A stretch of DNA of 64,000 bases, taken from assembly GCA_017852395.1 (NCBI GenBank), contig JAFMLE010000002.1, positions 39,424 through 103,423 of the forward strand, given 5' to 3'. This stretch comes from Flavobacteriaceae bacterium (lineage in GTDB: Bacteria > Bacteroidota > Bacteroidia > Flavobacteriales > Flavobacteriaceae). The position numbers were made by a program, and so were the translations under genes. The notes under the pieces are model-generated. The model ran no database searches, was not told the DNA's origin, and was given only the letters and a program-made list of their open reading frames with translations. This document shows positions 62,080 through 64,000 of the stretch, piece after piece; position 1 is the first letter of the stretch; every line of letters starts with the position of its first letter.

Positions 62080-63396
62080 GTGAATAAGGCAGCCGTACCA
62101 ATTTTGAACTTACCTCTGACTAAGCCCAACAAAAATGGGTATTTGTTGGCTCTGAGTGGTGGGGTTGACAGCATGGTTTTGGCCCATCTTTTAAAGAAAA
62201 ATGACATCACCTTTGCTGTCGCACATTGCAATTTTCAATTACGTGGACCTGCCAGTGATCAAGATGCTGCATTTGTACGTCAATGGGCAGCCAAAAATGA
62301 TGTTCCTTGCTTTCAAATTCATTTGGCTACCATAGCCCATGCAAATTACACTAAAGTTTCTATTCAGATGGCCGCAAGAGCGTTGCGCTATAAGTGGTTT
62401 GACGACCTATGCGCCCTCTACAATTTTGACTGTGTGCTTACGGCACACCATCTCGATGATCAATTGGAGACCTATTTGATGCACACTTTTAGAGCAACAG
62501 GGATCAAAGGACTGCTTGGCATACCAGAAAAAAACAAAATGTATTTTCGTCCCTTGCTGCAAAATTCGAAGGCATCGATTTTGAATTATGCCCAAAGCCA
62601 GGATTTGTTGTGGCGTGAGGATGCCTCAAATAAAGCAAATTATTATCTGCGCAATCAGTTGCGAAATCAAGTTATACCCGAACTTCTAAAAGCAACAACG
62701 CCTCATGGGCTCGATGCATTTGCTCGTACAATTGGGCATCTCAGTGATACCCATGCCTTTATTGATCATTTTTTTAAAGCATGGCAACAAAAGCATTTTT
62801 GCATCGAACAACAAGGGGTCAAAATCGACCTAATGCCCCTCCAAGCACTTGCTCCTTTAGAATTTGGACTGCATCAGCTTTTTGGGCCTTATGGATTTTC
62901 GGCAAAAGAAGTCAACAAATTGATGGGTACTACTTCTGGAAAATCAATCTTCTCCGAACGTTATCAGCTTTTGAGGGAGCGTGATCATCTGTTCCTAAGT
63001 GCTATAAAACAAACAGTGGAACCCCACGTTTTTTTAATTGAAAAAAATGCAAACCTGATTTCAAAGCCCGTAAGATTAAGTATCCATCCCTCTCCCAGCA
63101 CTGAGGTGCCAAAGTCGGCAAACCCCACTGTGGTTTTGGACGAGGCCCTTTTGACCTACCCATTGGAAATCAGAAAATGGCAAAAAGGAGATTTTATCTA
63201 CCCAACCGGAATGAAAGGGAGAAAGCTGATCAGTAAGTATTTTAAAGATGAAAAATATACTACTTTAGCAAAAGAAAATCAATGGTTGTTAGTTTCAAAC
63301 TCACAAGTTGTTTGGATTATTGGCAAGCGCTGCGATCGACGTTTTATTGCAAAGAAAAAGACAAAAAATAAGCTCCTAATCACCCTCTTACAATGA
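62080..63396 (+). CDS. tilS: tRNA(Ile)-lysidine synthase
   Basis: A 438-residue N-type ATP pyrophosphatase that converts C34 of tRNA-Ile(CAU) to lysidine. The P-loop is LLALSGGVDSMVL (about residues 23-35); AVAHCNFQLRGPASDQD, VLTAHHLDDQLETYLM and LRNQLRNQVIPEL follow. A C-terminal TilS domain includes LEIRKWQKGDFIYPTGMKGRKLISKYF. The start is GTG at 62080. The stop overlaps the next ATG (ATGA), coupling it to the DsbD-like gene. Confidence 0.95.
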   Translation: MNKAAVPILNLPLTKPNKNGYLLALSGGVDSMVLAHLLKKNDITFAVAHCNFQLRGPASDQDAAFVRQWAAKNDVPCFQIHLATIAHANYTKVSIQMAARALRYKWFDDLCALYNFDCVLTAHHLDDQLETYLMHTFRATGIKGLLGIPEKNKMYFRPLLQNSKASILNYAQSQDLLWREDASNKANYYLRNQLRNQVIPELLKATTPHGLDAFARTIGHLSDTHAFIDHFFKAWQQKHFCIEQQGVKIDLMPLQALAPLEFGLHQLFGPYGFSAKEVNKLMGTTSGKSIFSERYQLLRERDHLFLSAIKQTVEPHVFLIEKNANLISKPVRLSIHPSPSTEVPKSANPTVVLDEALLTYPLEIRKWQKGDFIYPTGMKGRKLISKYFKDEKYTTLAKENQWLLVSNSQVVWIIGKRCDRRFIAKKKTKNKLLITLLQ

Positions 63397-64000
63397 AAAA
63401 ACTCCTCTTAATTTTATGTTGTTTACCACAACTCTTATTAGCACAAGTTAATCCTGTTAGTTGGTCAACTCGTGTAGAACCATTATCTGACAACGAATAT
63501 TTGCTGCATTTTGAAGCATCGATTGCAGAAAAGTGGCATTTATACTCGCAACACACCCCAGACGGTGGTGCACTACCTACCGTTTTTTTGTTTGAAAATC
63601 AATCGGATCTTACGTTTATTGGCGCGGTTGAAGAAAGTACCCCCATCAATGCGTACGATCCCGTTTTTGAAATGGATCAACTCTACTTTGATGGGACTGC
63701 CCATTTTCAGCAAAAAATCAAAATAAACAATCCCGAATTCACATCGATAAGTGGTGAAATCGAATATCAGGCCTGTGATGATAAGCTTTGTATTTTTAGA
63801 ACCGAACCGTTTTCTTTCGCACTAGACGGCTCATCAATTGCGGCGATTCAAGTTGACGAGGCCAGTTTAGAAAAATCCAAAGCACTTAAGCTTAATTTAA
63901 AAAACAACGAACTCCTGCTAGCAGCTAATAATCTCGATACTGGTGGCGGCTATCTTAATATTTTTCTTTTAGGTTTATTGGGCGGTATTTTGGCGCTTCT
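63393..64000 (+). CDS. dsbD: thiol:disulfide interchange protein DsbD-like (partial, cut by window end)
   Basis: This frame is missing from the ORF track because it runs off the window. ATG at 63393 opens a signal peptide (MKKLLLILCCLPQLLLAQ), then a DsbD-alpha-like periplasmic domain with IEYQACDDKLC, whose Cys pair matches the DsbD N-terminal redox site. After about residue 185 the first membrane helix starts (LGLLGGILALL). The complete protein should continue with the membrane domain and a thioredoxin domain. It transfers reducing power to the periplasm. Confidence 0.85.
   Translation, partial: MKKLLLILCCLPQLLLAQVNPVSWSTRVEPLSDNEYLLHFEASIAEKWHLYSQHTPDGGALPTVFLFENQSDLTFIGAVEESTPINAYDPVFEMDQLYFDGTAHFQQKIKINNPEFTSISGEIEYQACDDKLCIFRTEPFSFALDGSSIAAIQVDEASLEKSKALKLNLKNNELLLAANNLDTGGGYLNIFLLGLLGGILAL

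Overview
The window is a compact, low-GC, housekeeping-rich piece of a chromosome from Bacteroidota, most likely family Flavobacteriaceae. Evidence: repeated matches to the Bacteroidota -7 promoter element TAnnTTTG in front of genes (rpsA, rnpB, dnaX, pyrR, yebC, lpdA, the HD-domain gene); family-typical gene neighbourhoods (DUF3822-rsmD, ftsK-lolA-lptF-ribB); a carbamoyltransferase of the N-acylornithine type; and a RibB with a decayed cyclohydrolase tail. I see no insertion sequence, prophage, CRISPR array or rRNA. The genus cannot be decided from the sequence alone.

Layout. 0-4.4 kb: UMF1-type MFS permease, then a leftward operon of ECF sigma factor, membrane anti-sigma protein and two exported beta-solenoid proteins. 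4.5-9.7 kb: lon, cmk and rpsA, the last with a good promoter and a structured leader. 9.7-16.6 kb: pyrR-pyrB-small protein-rnz, pdxH-sixA, and ppk-ppx for polyphosphate. 16.6-21.3 kb, leftward: miaE, dnaX, rsmD, DUF3822 and a membrane-anchored protein, with the RNase P RNA gene (rnpB) rightward between dnaX and rsmD. 21.4-27.9 kb: RecD-like helicase, acyltransferase, yebC, a sugar-nucleotide-reductase-like gene, gcvT and an exported Xaa-Pro aminopeptidase. 27.9-35.3 kb, leftward: thrA-thrB-thrC and clpC. 35.5-42.2 kb: gyrA, a TPR protein, an NlpC/P60 peptidase and a 7TM-HD (PgpH-like) protein. 42.3 kb: tRNA-Ser(GCU), then the only long gene-poor gap (about 430 bases), holding an attC-like palindrome. 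42.8-50 kb: TRIC channel, TSUP transporter, and leftward ftsK-lolA-lptF-ribB. 50-53 kb: nhaC and lpdA. 53-61.8 kb: a nine-gene leftward arginine operon. 62-64 kb: tilS and the start of a DsbD-like gene cut by the window edge.

The most interesting point is dnaX. Its reading frame breaks at a run of ten A residues, in exactly the phase of the A AAA AAG slippery heptamer. The 0 frame stops two codons later and gives a 359-residue gamma-like protein. The -1 frame continues for 225 codons and gives a tau-like C-terminus. This is either programmed frameshifting or transcriptional slippage with the outputs reversed relative to E. coli, or a homopolymer error. No other gene in the window is visibly broken, which argues mildly against poor sequence quality.

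The arginine operon encodes an acylated pathway: GNAT acyltransferase, argB, argC, argD, an N-acylornithine carbamoyltransferase with Ser at the specificity position, an M20 deacylase, argG and argH. It probably runs on succinylated rather than acetylated intermediates. Other notable points are the inverted repeat in the rpsA leader, the antisense overlap of rnpB with rsmD, and many tail-to-tail gene overlaps.
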